Shown: positions 1-6,043 of the stretch, piece by piece | Position numbering within the stretch: position 1 is the stretch's first letter | Layout of the letters: each line of letters begins with the position of its first letter | Assembly (NCBI GenBank): GCA_003104895.1 | Contig: PQAG01000057.1 | Location: 13,096 to 20,098, forward strand | Direction: 5' to 3' | From: Nitrosomonadales bacterium | GTDB taxonomy: Bacteria > Pseudomonadota > Gammaproteobacteria > Burkholderiales > Sulfuricellaceae | DNA length: 7,003 nucleotides | Program-made: the position numbers and the translations under genes | The notes under the pieces: model-generated | What the model saw: only the letters and a program-made list of their open reading frames with translations | Told to the model about the DNA's origin: nothing | Database searches by the model: none

Positions 1-320
1 CCCTTTGCGCCGGAACGCAGCGCGCGTTCGGCGTAGAGGGATTCATCGTGCATGGAAATGATCAATACCGGCGCCTTGATGTGCTGCTGCCTGAGCATCT
101 TGATCAGTTCCATGCCGGAAATGCCATCCAGGGAAATATCAACCAGCAGGATGTCAGGCATGCATTGCGCCGCCATTTCGATGGCTTCCTGTGCGCCGCC
201 AGCCTGGCAGCAGGTGACCAGATCTTCTTCCTGGTCGATCAGCTGGGAAATCCCCTGGCGCACGATCGGATGGTCGTCGACGATGGCGATTTTGCGCTTG
301 CTGGGCTGTCGTTGCTGCAT
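1..320 (-). CDS. NarL/FixJ-type response regulator, receiver domain (3' part cut off by window edge)
   Basis: The visible 106 codons form a receiver domain. The acidic pair is D15-D16 in IAIVDDHPIVRQG, the phospho-acceptor is D61 in ILLVDISLDG, and the switch Ser is S89 in VLIISMHDE. The wording VDDHPIVRQG and the LLVD-SLDG-SG-ELIK pattern are typical of the NarL/LuxR family, so a C-terminal helix-turn-helix DNA-binding domain is expected beyond the window; it is not seen here. The ATG at 318-320 has a good AAGGA ribosome site five bases upstream, and only 10 bases separate it from the stop of the sensor kinase gene. It is therefore very probably the kinase's cognate partner, taking phosphate from the HisKA_3 histidine and acting as a transcription factor. 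The regulated genes cannot be told from this window. Confidence 0.93.
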   Translation of the reverse strand, partial: MQQRQPSKRKIAIVDDHPIVRQGISQLIDQEEDLVTCCQAGGAQEAIEMAAQCMPDILLVDISLDGISGMELIKMLRQQHIKAPVLIISMHDESLYAERALRSGAK

Positions 321-325
321 GTTTT

Positions 326-330
326 TCCTT
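326..330 (-). promoter_or_regulatory. Ribosome binding site of the response regulator gene
   Basis: The coding strand reads AAGGA five bases before the ATG at 318-320. It directly abuts the TAA stop of the upstream kinase gene (331-333), which favours translational coupling of kinase and regulator. Confidence 0.75.
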
Positions 331-2094
331 TTAGAGTGAAACCATTATTTGCGTTCCATTTCCTGGCGCGCTTTCAATGTCCAGCGTGGCGCCGATCATG
401 TTGGCCCGGTAGCGCATGATCTGGAGTCCCATGCCGGTTTCTGCAAAGGGCATCTCGGGCTGGAAGCCAGTGCCGTCATCACGTATGCAGAGCTGTATTT
501 TACCGCCGGGCGCAGACAGCTCAATTGAAATATGCGTGGCATGTCCATGTTTGATCGCATTATTGGCTGCTTCCTGCGCGATGCGGTAGAGATGGTTTGC
601 GGCCGCGTTGTCCTGCAATGCAACGGGAGTGCTGGTGATCAGTTTGCAGTGTATGGAGTACATTTTTTCGATATTTCCGGCAAGCTCTTCCAGTGCCGAC
701 ATGAGGCCATGTTCTTCGATCTCGACAGGCTGCAGGCCGCGCGCCAGTTTCCGGGTTTCGGCGATGGCCTGGTTGATCAGGGTGACGATCTGGGCGCCAT
801 CGGCGGCCTCTTTCTGGTTTTGGGCTGCGAGTTTCTGCGACAGCGCCTTGCTCAGGAAGGCAATGCCGGTCAATTGCTGGCCGAGGCCGTCATGCAGTTC
901 ATGGCCGATATGCTCGCGCTCGCGCTCGCTGATTTTCATGATTTGCCGTTCCAGGTGGCGCAGCCGGCTTTCGTTCAGCTTATTTTCGGTAATGTCGGTG
1001 GCGATTTCGAGGTGCACGGTACGGCCATCGACCCATTTGATGGCGCTGTCCTGAATCAGATACCAGTGCTGGTTGGTGGTGTTCCGGAATTCCCAGATGA
1101 CGGGCTCGCCAGGTGCTCCATCGCCCTTGAGCAGCCTGGTATTGGTGCAGAAGGCGCAAGGCCCGGACTGGTTTGACCGGAGTGTTTGCCAGCAAATTTT
1201 TCCGGTTACATTGCCAAAGGTATTCTGGGCATATTTGTTGAGAAATAGCAGTTCATGGGTTTCCATGTCGGCGACGTAAACCAGGGCGTCCAGGCTGTCC
1301 AGCACGGTGGCGAGAATGGCGCGCCGCTCTTCCTGGGCATCCTGCACTGCATTGAGAGCGATGGCCATGTTGTTGACGCCGTTTTCCAGTGTGGCGAGTT
1401 CTCCGCTCACACCTGTCTGGACGTGGGTATCCAGATGGCCTTTGCCGATCCTGGCAACAGCGTTTGCCAGCGCCATGATGGGTTGAGTGACCTGGCGTGC
1501 CATGCGCAGAGCAAGCAAGGCGGAGATAAGCAGGCCAAGCAGAGTGATCAGCGTGCTGCTCAGAATCAGCTGGTTCTTTTTGGCCAGACTGGGGAGGCGG
1601 GAGATCTCGACCACCACATGCCCCAGCTTTTTGGTCTCGGCTCTTTGATTGATGGCGGCCTGTCCGGGGTCGAGATAGTGCTCAACTTCGGTCTGGCTCT
1701 GGAAGATCGGGGCTGAAAAGACCAGCGATTGAGGGTGCTCGGTTATGTCCGGCCGTGCGAGCGTCGTGGATGCGTTCAAAGGGGGGGCGGCGAATGCGCG
1801 GCCGGCCATGCCGAGAACGCGGCCATCATGGTCCGTAATGGTGACTGACGTCACGTCCGCTTCCTGCAGGGTCGCTTGCGCAAGGCGGTTCAGGATATCG
1901 CGGTTGCCGGAAAATACGCCGAATTCGCAGGCAGGGCCAAGCTGGCGGACGATGGCAAGCCCGCGTTCGTGAAGGGATTGTTCGATGTCGCGCAGGCGGG
2001 TGTTGATATAGTGGACAGTCAGGCCGGCGGCAATGAGCAGAGCGGGCGCCAGCGCCAGAAACAGAACCCTGCCCTTGATGCCCCAGCTTCTCAA
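331..2094 (-). CDS. Membrane sensor histidine kinase: BarA/GacS-like sensor, HAMP, PAS, NarX-type HisKA_3 and HATPase
   Basis: This 587-residue inner-membrane kinase has TM1 at about residues 9-29 and a periplasmic region at about 30-170. The periplasmic stretch around LHERGLAIVRQL and EFGVFSGNRD resembles the BarA/GacS N-terminal sensor (DUF2222-like). TM2 is about 175-197, followed by HAMP to about 250 and a PAS domain at about 258-372. The HisKA_3 dimerisation domain contains HELHDGLGQQ, with H401 the likely phosphorylated residue. The C-terminal HATPase has an N box (E508, N511/N512, H516), DDGTG (539-543) and GMGL (554-557). The PAS carries a C-x11-C-x2-C motif (C301, C313, C316). The start is a TTG, 12 codons after the in-frame TAG of the upstream gene. 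It is the only usual start codon that keeps TM1, but its Shine-Dalgarno (GGGAAAG) is weak. The kinase is not a hybrid, unlike BarA/GacS, and presumably phosphorylates the regulator encoded 10 bases downstream. Its signal is unknown. Confidence 0.93.
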   Translation of the reverse strand: MRSWGIKGRVLFLALAPALLIAAGLTVHYINTRLRDIEQSLHERGLAIVRQLGPACEFGVFSGNRDILNRLAQATLQEADVTSVTITDHDGRVLGMAGRAFAAPPLNASTTLARPDITEHPQSLVFSAPIFQSQTEVEHYLDPGQAAINQRAETKKLGHVVVEISRLPSLAKKNQLILSSTLITLLGLLISALLALRMARQVTQPIMALANAVARIGKGHLDTHVQTGVSGELATLENGVNNMAIALNAVQDAQEERRAILATVLDSLDALVYVADMETHELLFLNKYAQNTFGNVTGKICWQTLRSNQSGPCAFCTNTRLLKGDGAPGEPVIWEFRNTTNQHWYLIQDSAIKWVDGRTVHLEIATDITENKLNESRLRHLERQIMKISEREREHIGHELHDGLGQQLTGIAFLSKALSQKLAAQNQKEAADGAQIVTLINQAIAETRKLARGLQPVEIEEHGLMSALEELAGNIEKMYSIHCKLITSTPVALQDNAAANHLYRIAQEAANNAIKHGHATHISIELSAPGGKIQLCIRDDGTGFQPEMPFAETGMGLQIMRYRANMIGATLDIESAPGNGTQIMVSL

Positions 2095-2130
2095 GGCTTT
2101 CCCGCAGGAGCAGCAGGGGGGATGGCAGGG

Positions 2131-3837
2131 CTATGCCAGGGTGTAATAAACGGTAACCTCGCTGCCATTGCTGGCGTATTCCAGCTCTGAACACATATTC
2201 CTGACCAGTGCCAGCCCGCGCCCGGACAAGCGTGTACTGGAGCTGATGCCGGCAGATATATAACGTCTATAATCAAAGCCTTTTCCGCTATCTTTAATGT
2301 GTATTCTTAGGATTTCACTATTCTGCTGGCGGAAACGTTCAAGATCGATTTCCACGATGCCATGCTGCAGGTTGGCGAGGCGCTGGCGCCGCTGCTCAAT
2401 ATATAGCTCGAAACCATCGGGGTGCTGCTTCAATTCCGAATCAAGATTCAGTATGCCATGGTCAAGCGCGTTATTGAATAATTCCGTAAAAATCAGAAAG
2501 ATCTGGCTGCGGTGGCTTCTATGTAGACGCAGCTGATCCATCCATGTCAGCAGCATCGGAACCACATCGATTTCCTTAAGCTCGGCAGCCGTCAGATGCA
2601 GCCCTACCTTCCAGCGGCAGGCGCGCTCCTCGGGCACGGGATGGTCCAGTTTTATACCCGTTTTTTGGGCAGGGAGATCACCTTGATCGCTCGCCGGGCA
2701 GTCGATTGTGGCGAGCGAAACATCGTCGTGTGCCGCCAGGCCGGCCGTATGCTGGCGGACGGCAGTAATCAGCGCATCGTGGCGCTGGTCGATGGCCGCA
2801 CTGGCTAGCGTGTGTTCGAGCCGGCCGAGCCCAAATTCCTCGCCGTCCCTATTCTGCGCCTCGATCAGCCCATCCGAGCACAGGATGAGTTGCCCGGCAT
2901 CCGGCCAGTGAAATACCTCGCTGCGCGCATCAAACTCATGATCCTGAAAAATGCCCAGTGCAGGGTGGATGGATTTCCATCTGTGCTGGATTGTGCCTTT
3001 TTCATCCATGAAGAGTGCCGGAGGGTTTCCTCCGTTCCAGATGTGCAGGATTTTTTCACTGAAATTGAGAGACACCAGGGTTGCTGCCACGAAACGTTCC
3101 GTGGGCAGGAGCTGTTTGATCTTGCGGTTGAGTTCCTGTGCGATGGACGAGATGTTGAAGCCCTTGGAGGTCATGCCATAGAACACTTCCACTACGGGAA
3201 AAACGTTGAGAGCGGCAGATAGGCCATGCCCCGTGCCATCCGCCAGCAGGAGGTGAAGATGATCCGCAGGCGTGTGCGCCGAAATGAAAATATCGCCGCT
3301 GAAATGCTGGGCCGGCATGTTCCAGGAGCGTACGTGCTGACGCTCCGTGCTTTCGCTGCGTGTGATCCTGCTAATCAAGTGCTTGGCAAGCTGCAGTTCA
3401 CGCTCGTTCTCATTGCGATAGAGCTCCAGTTGCTGGGCGTTTTCCAGATTCTGCTGCTGTATTTCCGCGATGCGGGTAATTGCCTTGATGCGTGCTTCAA
3501 GGAGCGCCAGATTGATGGGTTTTGTTATGTAGTCGTCCCCGCCAATCTGAATGCCCTTGATGTAATCGGCATCGTCGGTCTTTGCCGTAAGAAACAGGAT
3601 GGGCATCCAGTGGGGGCTGATTTCGCGGATTCTGCGCGTGGCCTCGTAGCCATCCATCTCCGGCATCATGACATCCATCAGGATGAGATCGAAGGTTTCT
3701 GCCTGTGCCCTTTCCACGGCCTCGCGGCCGTTGCGTGCCAGAACCGTTTCATGTCCCAGCTTGTTGATGAATCTGTTCACCAGGAACAGATTCTGTTCAG
3801 TATCGTCAACGATCAGGATTTTGAGCTGTTTTGACAT
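2131..3837 (-). CDS. REC-PP2C(SpoIIE)-HATPase response regulator: bifunctional serine phosphatase/kinase of a partner switch (HsbR/CrsR-like)
   Basis: This 568-residue cytoplasmic protein has three domains. The receiver (1-120) has D11/D12, phospho-acceptor D55, T84 and K106. A helical, probably coiled-coil linker (about 120-160) follows. The PP2C/SpoIIE phosphatase (about 165-380) has metal-binding acidic motifs SGD (D182), ADGTGHG (D200), CSDG (D322) and DDVS (D371/D372). The RsbW-type HATPase (about 415-566) has an N box ELFNNALDHG (452-461), DSGKG (516-520) and SGRGLAL (538-544). All three active sites look intact, so it could both dephosphorylate and phosphorylate a STAS protein, the obvious partner being the STAS gene just upstream. 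By analogy with HsbR and CrsR, phosphorylation of the receiver should tip the balance between the two activities; that is inference. The ATG at 3835-3837 is chosen because it places the receiver motif at the usual distance. An in-frame GTG at 3907-3909 would add 24 residues of low-complexity character. Neither start has a clear Shine-Dalgarno. Confidence 0.93.
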   Translation of the reverse strand: MSKQLKILIVDDTEQNLFLVNRFINKLGHETVLARNGREAVERAQAETFDLILMDVMMPEMDGYEATRRIREISPHWMPILFLTAKTDDADYIKGIQIGGDDYITKPINLALLEARIKAITRIAEIQQQNLENAQQLELYRNENERELQLAKHLISRITRSESTERQHVRSWNMPAQHFSGDIFISAHTPADHLHLLLADGTGHGLSAALNVFPVVEVFYGMTSKGFNISSIAQELNRKIKQLLPTERFVAATLVSLNFSEKILHIWNGGNPPALFMDEKGTIQHRWKSIHPALGIFQDHEFDARSEVFHWPDAGQLILCSDGLIEAQNRDGEEFGLGRLEHTLASAAIDQRHDALITAVRQHTAGLAAHDDVSLATIDCPASDQGDLPAQKTGIKLDHPVPEERACRWKVGLHLTAAELKEIDVVPMLLTWMDQLRLHRSHRSQIFLIFTELFNNALDHGILNLDSELKQHPDGFELYIEQRRQRLANLQHGIVEIDLERFRQQNSEILRIHIKDSGKGFDYRRYISAGISSSTRLSGRGLALVRNMCSELEYASNGSEVTVYYTLA

Positions 3838-3843
3838 TGTTTT

Positions 3844-3929
3844 TTGGGGAGGAGTAAGGGAGCGAGGCGGAAAATCAATATCGTTCACCGAATCCGGTTT
3901 CCCGCTCACCCCTCACTTCTCACCCCCAA
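3844..3929 (-). repeat. Imperfect long inverted repeat in the leader between the STAS and phosphatase/kinase genes
   Basis: The outer arms at 3844-3854 and 3919-3929 match at 9 of 11 positions when one is reverse-complemented. The inner arms at 3864-3874 and 3897-3907 match at 8 of 11, with a loop around 3875-3896. The transcript could therefore fold into an interrupted hairpin. No U-tract follows on the coding strand, so it does not look like an intrinsic terminator. Confidence 0.45.
3905..3925. repeat. Three tandem heptamers (CTCACCC, CTCACTT, CTCACCC)
   Basis: Three adjacent 7-base units follow one another on the + strand; units 1 and 3 are identical and the middle one differs in its last two bases. 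They lie in the 95-base gap between the STAS and phosphatase/kinase genes and supply the G-rich arm of the leader's inverted repeat. Confidence 0.6.
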
Positions 3930-3932
3930 GGC

Positions 3933-4247
3933 CTAGCGTATTGTGAACAGCTTGTTGAAATTGGCTACTTCTATCACTTGTTGCACAATGCCGCGGCAGT
4001 TTGCGAGCGCCAGGGATTTGCTGGCGTTGGCCGCTTTTTCCCTTAGCAGCAGCAGCATGCCCAGGGCTGAGCTGTCGAGATAGTCAACCGATCCTAGGTC
4101 AATCTCAATTGACTTGATGGCGGGCTCCTTCAGGGCCTGTTCATAGGCTTCACGAAACTGTCGGTGAGAATTGAAATCGAAGCGGCCTGCAAGATAAATG
4201 ATAGCCTTGCCGTTTTCCTGCGTATTTTTGATCTGGATTGAGCTCAT
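3933..4247 (-). CDS. STAS-domain protein, anti-sigma-factor-antagonist type (HsbA/CrsA/SpoIIAA-like)
   Basis: This 104-residue single STAS domain has the usual length for the family. The signature is IEIDLGSVDYLDSSALGMLLLL (split here for reading: IEIDLGSVDY at 47-56, then LDSSALGMLL at 57-66). The serine regulated by phosphorylation in this family lies in DSSALG, so Ser59 or Ser60 is the probable site. In known partner switches the unphosphorylated STAS protein binds a target such as an anti-sigma factor, and phosphorylation by an RsbW-type kinase releases it. The enzyme that would add and remove the phosphate is most likely the REC-PP2C-HATPase encoded next (95 bases downstream). The ATG at 4245-4247 has a GGAGA ribosome site. 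No sigma or anti-sigma gene is in the window, so the downstream target is open. FlgM, RpoS or a diguanylate cyclase are precedents from Pseudomonas and Shewanella. Confidence 0.92.
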   Translation of the reverse strand: MSSIQIKNTQENGKAIIYLAGRFDFNSHRQFREAYEQALKEPAIKSIEIDLGSVDYLDSSALGMLLLLREKAANASKSLALANCRGIVQQVIEVANFNKLFTIR

Positions 4248-4257
4248 TTTCTTGTTG

Positions 4258-4262
4258 TCTCC
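4258..4262 (-). promoter_or_regulatory. Ribosome binding site of the STAS gene
   Basis: The coding strand reads GGAGA ten bases before the ATG at 4245-4247. It is the best Shine-Dalgarno match in the middle of the operon, which fits high expression of a small stoichiometric regulator. Confidence 0.65.
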
Positions 4263-4274
4263 ATGTGACTGGGA

Positions 4275-4286
4275 TGTGTTAACACA
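4275..4286. repeat. 12-base perfect palindrome between cheB and the STAS gene
   Basis: TGTGTTAACACA is its own reverse complement. After one mismatched pair (4274/4287) the symmetry continues for two G-C pairs and a wobble, giving an imperfect dyad at 4271-4290. It sits in the 46-base gap after cheB. It could be a protein-binding operator; as a hairpin it lacks both a loop and a following U-tract, so a terminator is unlikely. Function is unproven. Confidence 0.5.
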
Positions 4287-4293
4287 CCCTCGC

Positions 4294-5385
4294 TTAAACC
4301 CTGAATGCCCTTGTTCCCAGTGTAGCCAGATATTTCATTACCCTGGGCGCCATTTCCTGCAGGGGCACCACTTCATCCACTCCGCCTGCGGCAATGGCTT
4401 CCTTGGGCATGCCGAAGACCACGCAGCTGGCTTCATCCTGGGCAAAATTGTAAGCGCCTGCCCGTTTCATTTCCAGCATGCCGGCAGCGCCATCCTTGCC
4501 CATGCCGGTAAGAATCACGCCGATGACGTTCTTTCCCGCGCAGTTGGCGGCGGAGCGGAACAGTACGTCTACCGAGGGCCGGTGGCGGTTTACCGGCGGC
4601 CCCTGGTTGAGCTCGCACACGTAGTTTGCACCGCTGCGCTTGAGCAGAAGATGCGAATGGCCCGGCGCGATGTAGGCATGGCCGGGCAGCACGCGGTCGC
4701 CGTTTTGCGCTTCCTTGACCGATATCTTGCACAGGCTGTCAAGGCGGTTGGCGAAAGAAAGCGTGAAAGCCTCGGGCATATGCTGTGCGATCAGGATGCC
4801 GGGGCAATCGGGAGGCAGTTTGATCAGAAACTCCTTGATCGCTTCTGTTCCTCCGGTCGAGGCGCCCAGAATGATCAGCTTTTCGGTGGAAGCGATCGGA
4901 TTGGAGAGCGAAGGCAAAACGGCGTCTGCGCTCAGACGTGGCGCAATCATTGCGCCATGGGCAGCGGGAGCGGCTTTGCGGATTTTTGCCCGGGAGGCGG
5001 CGCGGATCTTGTCGGTGATATCGTCGGAGTACCCCTCCAGGCCGTGGCTGATATCCATCTTGGGCTTGGTCAGAAAATCCACTGCGCCCAGTTCCAGGGC
5101 GCGGAAGGTGATATCAGAACCGCGTTCGGTGAGCGATGAAATCATTACCACCGGCATTGGCCGCAGCCGCATCAGCTTTTCCAGGAAATTGAGTCCATCC
5201 ATCTTGGGCATTTCCACGTCCAGCGTCAGCACATCAGGATTCAGCTGCTTGATCAGCTCGCGTGCCACCAGAGGGTCGGGTGCGGCGCCGGCGACTTCCA
5301 TGTCGGGCTGGCTGTTGATGATTTCCTTCAGCAGATTGCGGATCAGCGCGGAATCGTCAACAATCAGGACTTTGATTTTTGCCAT
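4294..5385 (-). CDS. cheB: CheB: chemotaxis response regulator, protein-glutamate methylesterase/glutaminase
   Basis: CheB removes methyl groups from receptor glutamates when phosphorylated by CheA, giving negative feedback on chemotaxis signalling. The 363-residue protein has an N-terminal receiver (1-120) with D10/D11, phospho-acceptor D56 in LTLDVEMPKMDG, S83/S84 and K107. After an Ala-rich linker (about 128-165) comes the methylesterase domain, with the catalytic triad S176 (LGASTGG), H202 (AQHMPEAF) and D298 (TGMGKDG). These are each 12 residues beyond the E. coli positions, so the enzyme looks complete. Two starts are adjacent: GTG at 5386-5388 and ATG at 5383-5385. I chose the ATG, which gives the usual MAKIKVLIVDDS opening. 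Neither has a strong ribosome site. The gene starts 43 bases after cheD and shares its operon with cheR and cheD. Confidence 0.97.
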   Translation of the reverse strand: MAKIKVLIVDDSALIRNLLKEIINSQPDMEVAGAAPDPLVARELIKQLNPDVLTLDVEMPKMDGLNFLEKLMRLRPMPVVMISSLTERGSDITFRALELGAVDFLTKPKMDISHGLEGYSDDITDKIRAASRAKIRKAAPAAHGAMIAPRLSADAVLPSLSNPIASTEKLIILGASTGGTEAIKEFLIKLPPDCPGILIAQHMPEAFTLSFANRLDSLCKISVKEAQNGDRVLPGHAYIAPGHSHLLLKRSGANYVCELNQGPPVNRHRPSVDVLFRSAANCAGKNVIGVILTGMGKDGAAGMLEMKRAGAYNFAQDEASCVVFGMPKEAIAAGGVDEVVPLQEMAPRVMKYLATLGTRAFRV

Positions 5386-5428
5386 CACTTGTACCGGCTT
5401 TCAGTGTTCAGCAATTGAAAAAATGCAC

Positions 5429-6043
5429 TCACTTAAAAAGCTCCACATCGCCTTCCATCTTGGAGTATTGCAGGCGCGAGCTGTATTCCCTTTCGCGTTC
5501 TACAATCGTGTCATTGTGGACACGCTTCAGTTTCTTGACCAGAACCTTGCCGGTTTTGGGAAAGTAATAGATCTTGCGCGGGTAGATATCGAGCAGATCC
5601 TGCGCCACGATCTTGATTTTTTCCAAGACCAGGAAATCGAGCACGAATTTCGAGTTGCGCTCGCCGACATTTGATACCACGAATCCGCGCAGCACGTTCC
5701 CTCCGCCGAACACCTTGGCTTCCAGATTGGCGCGCTTGGCGCCCATCTTGAGCAGCTGGTTGAGGAGGATTTCCATCGCATAGGTGCCGTAGCGCGCCGA
5801 GGCGCTCAGCGGGTTGCCCTGATCCTGGCCGCTGTCCGGCAGCATGAAGTGGTTCATGCCGCCGATGCCGCTTACCCGGTCACGGATGCAAGCCGCCACG
5901 CAGGAGCCCAGTACCGTGACGAGCAGCATGTCGCGCCCGGTTGTGTAGTACTCGCCGGGCAGGATTTTTGCCGCCTGCATGTCGAAGTTGCGGTCAAAAT
6001 AATGATTGGGCGCGAGGATTTCCTCAAAACCCCTCTCAGCCAT
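5429..6043 (-). CDS. cheD: CheD: chemoreceptor glutamine deamidase
   Basis: CheD deamidates specific receptor glutamines to glutamates, creating methylation sites for CheR. In some bacteria it also works with CheC or CheY-P; no cheC is seen here. This 204-residue protein has the family core: VLGSCVAACIRD with catalytic C48, GGMNHFMLPD with H65, ARYGTYAMEILLN, and KVFGGGNVLRG. The Cys-to-His spacing of 17 matches Thermotoga CheD (C27/H44). The basic C-terminal tail after about residue 160 is typical of proteobacterial CheD. The start at 6041-6043 is preferred because AEKGF-like openings followed by the HYFDRNF stretch are usual, and it has AGGAG upstream. An upstream in-frame start at 6139 would only add residues translated out of frame from cheR. 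The gene overlaps the end of cheR by 8 bases, so the two are probably translationally coupled. Confidence 0.96.
   Translation of the reverse strand: MAERGFEEILAPNHYFDRNFDMQAAKILPGEYYTTGRDMLLVTVLGSCVAACIRDRVSGIGGMNHFMLPDSGQDQGNPLSASARYGTYAMEILLNQLLKMGAKRANLEAKVFGGGNVLRGFVVSNVGERNSKFVLDFLVLEKIKIVAQDLLDIYPRKIYYFPKTGKVLVKKLKRVHNDTIVEREREYSSRLQYSKMEGDVELFK

Noticed and set aside
532..1176. A 214-codon + strand open frame opposite the sensor kinase
   Set aside because: It overlaps the conserved HisKA_3/HATPase coding sequence in full and looks like a shadow frame.
1781..1787. A run of seven G (C on the coding strand) in the sensor kinase gene as a phase-variation tract
   Set aside because: Seven bases is short for a slipping tract, it encodes an ordinary Ala-Pro stretch in a GC-rich gene, and the frame is intact.
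2095..2130. G-quadruplex on the + strand in the gap between the phosphatase/kinase and sensor kinase genes
   Set aside because: Only three separate runs of three or more G are present nearby, so a stable three-tetrad structure is not supported.
3226..3834. A 202-codon + strand open frame opposite the receiver/phosphatase gene
   Set aside because: It is antisense to an intact receiver and PP2C domain and its translation shows no family motif.
4271..4290. Intrinsic terminator after cheB
   Set aside because: The palindrome has no loop-forming spacer, is A/T-centred, and is not followed by a U-tract on the coding strand.
4198..5674. Two long open frames on the + strand opposite cheB (4198-5139 and 4715-5674, over 310 codons each)
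   Set aside because: They lie antisense to cheB, which has every catalytic residue in place. The + strand translations show no recognisable domain and have the composition expected of a mirrored high-GC gene.
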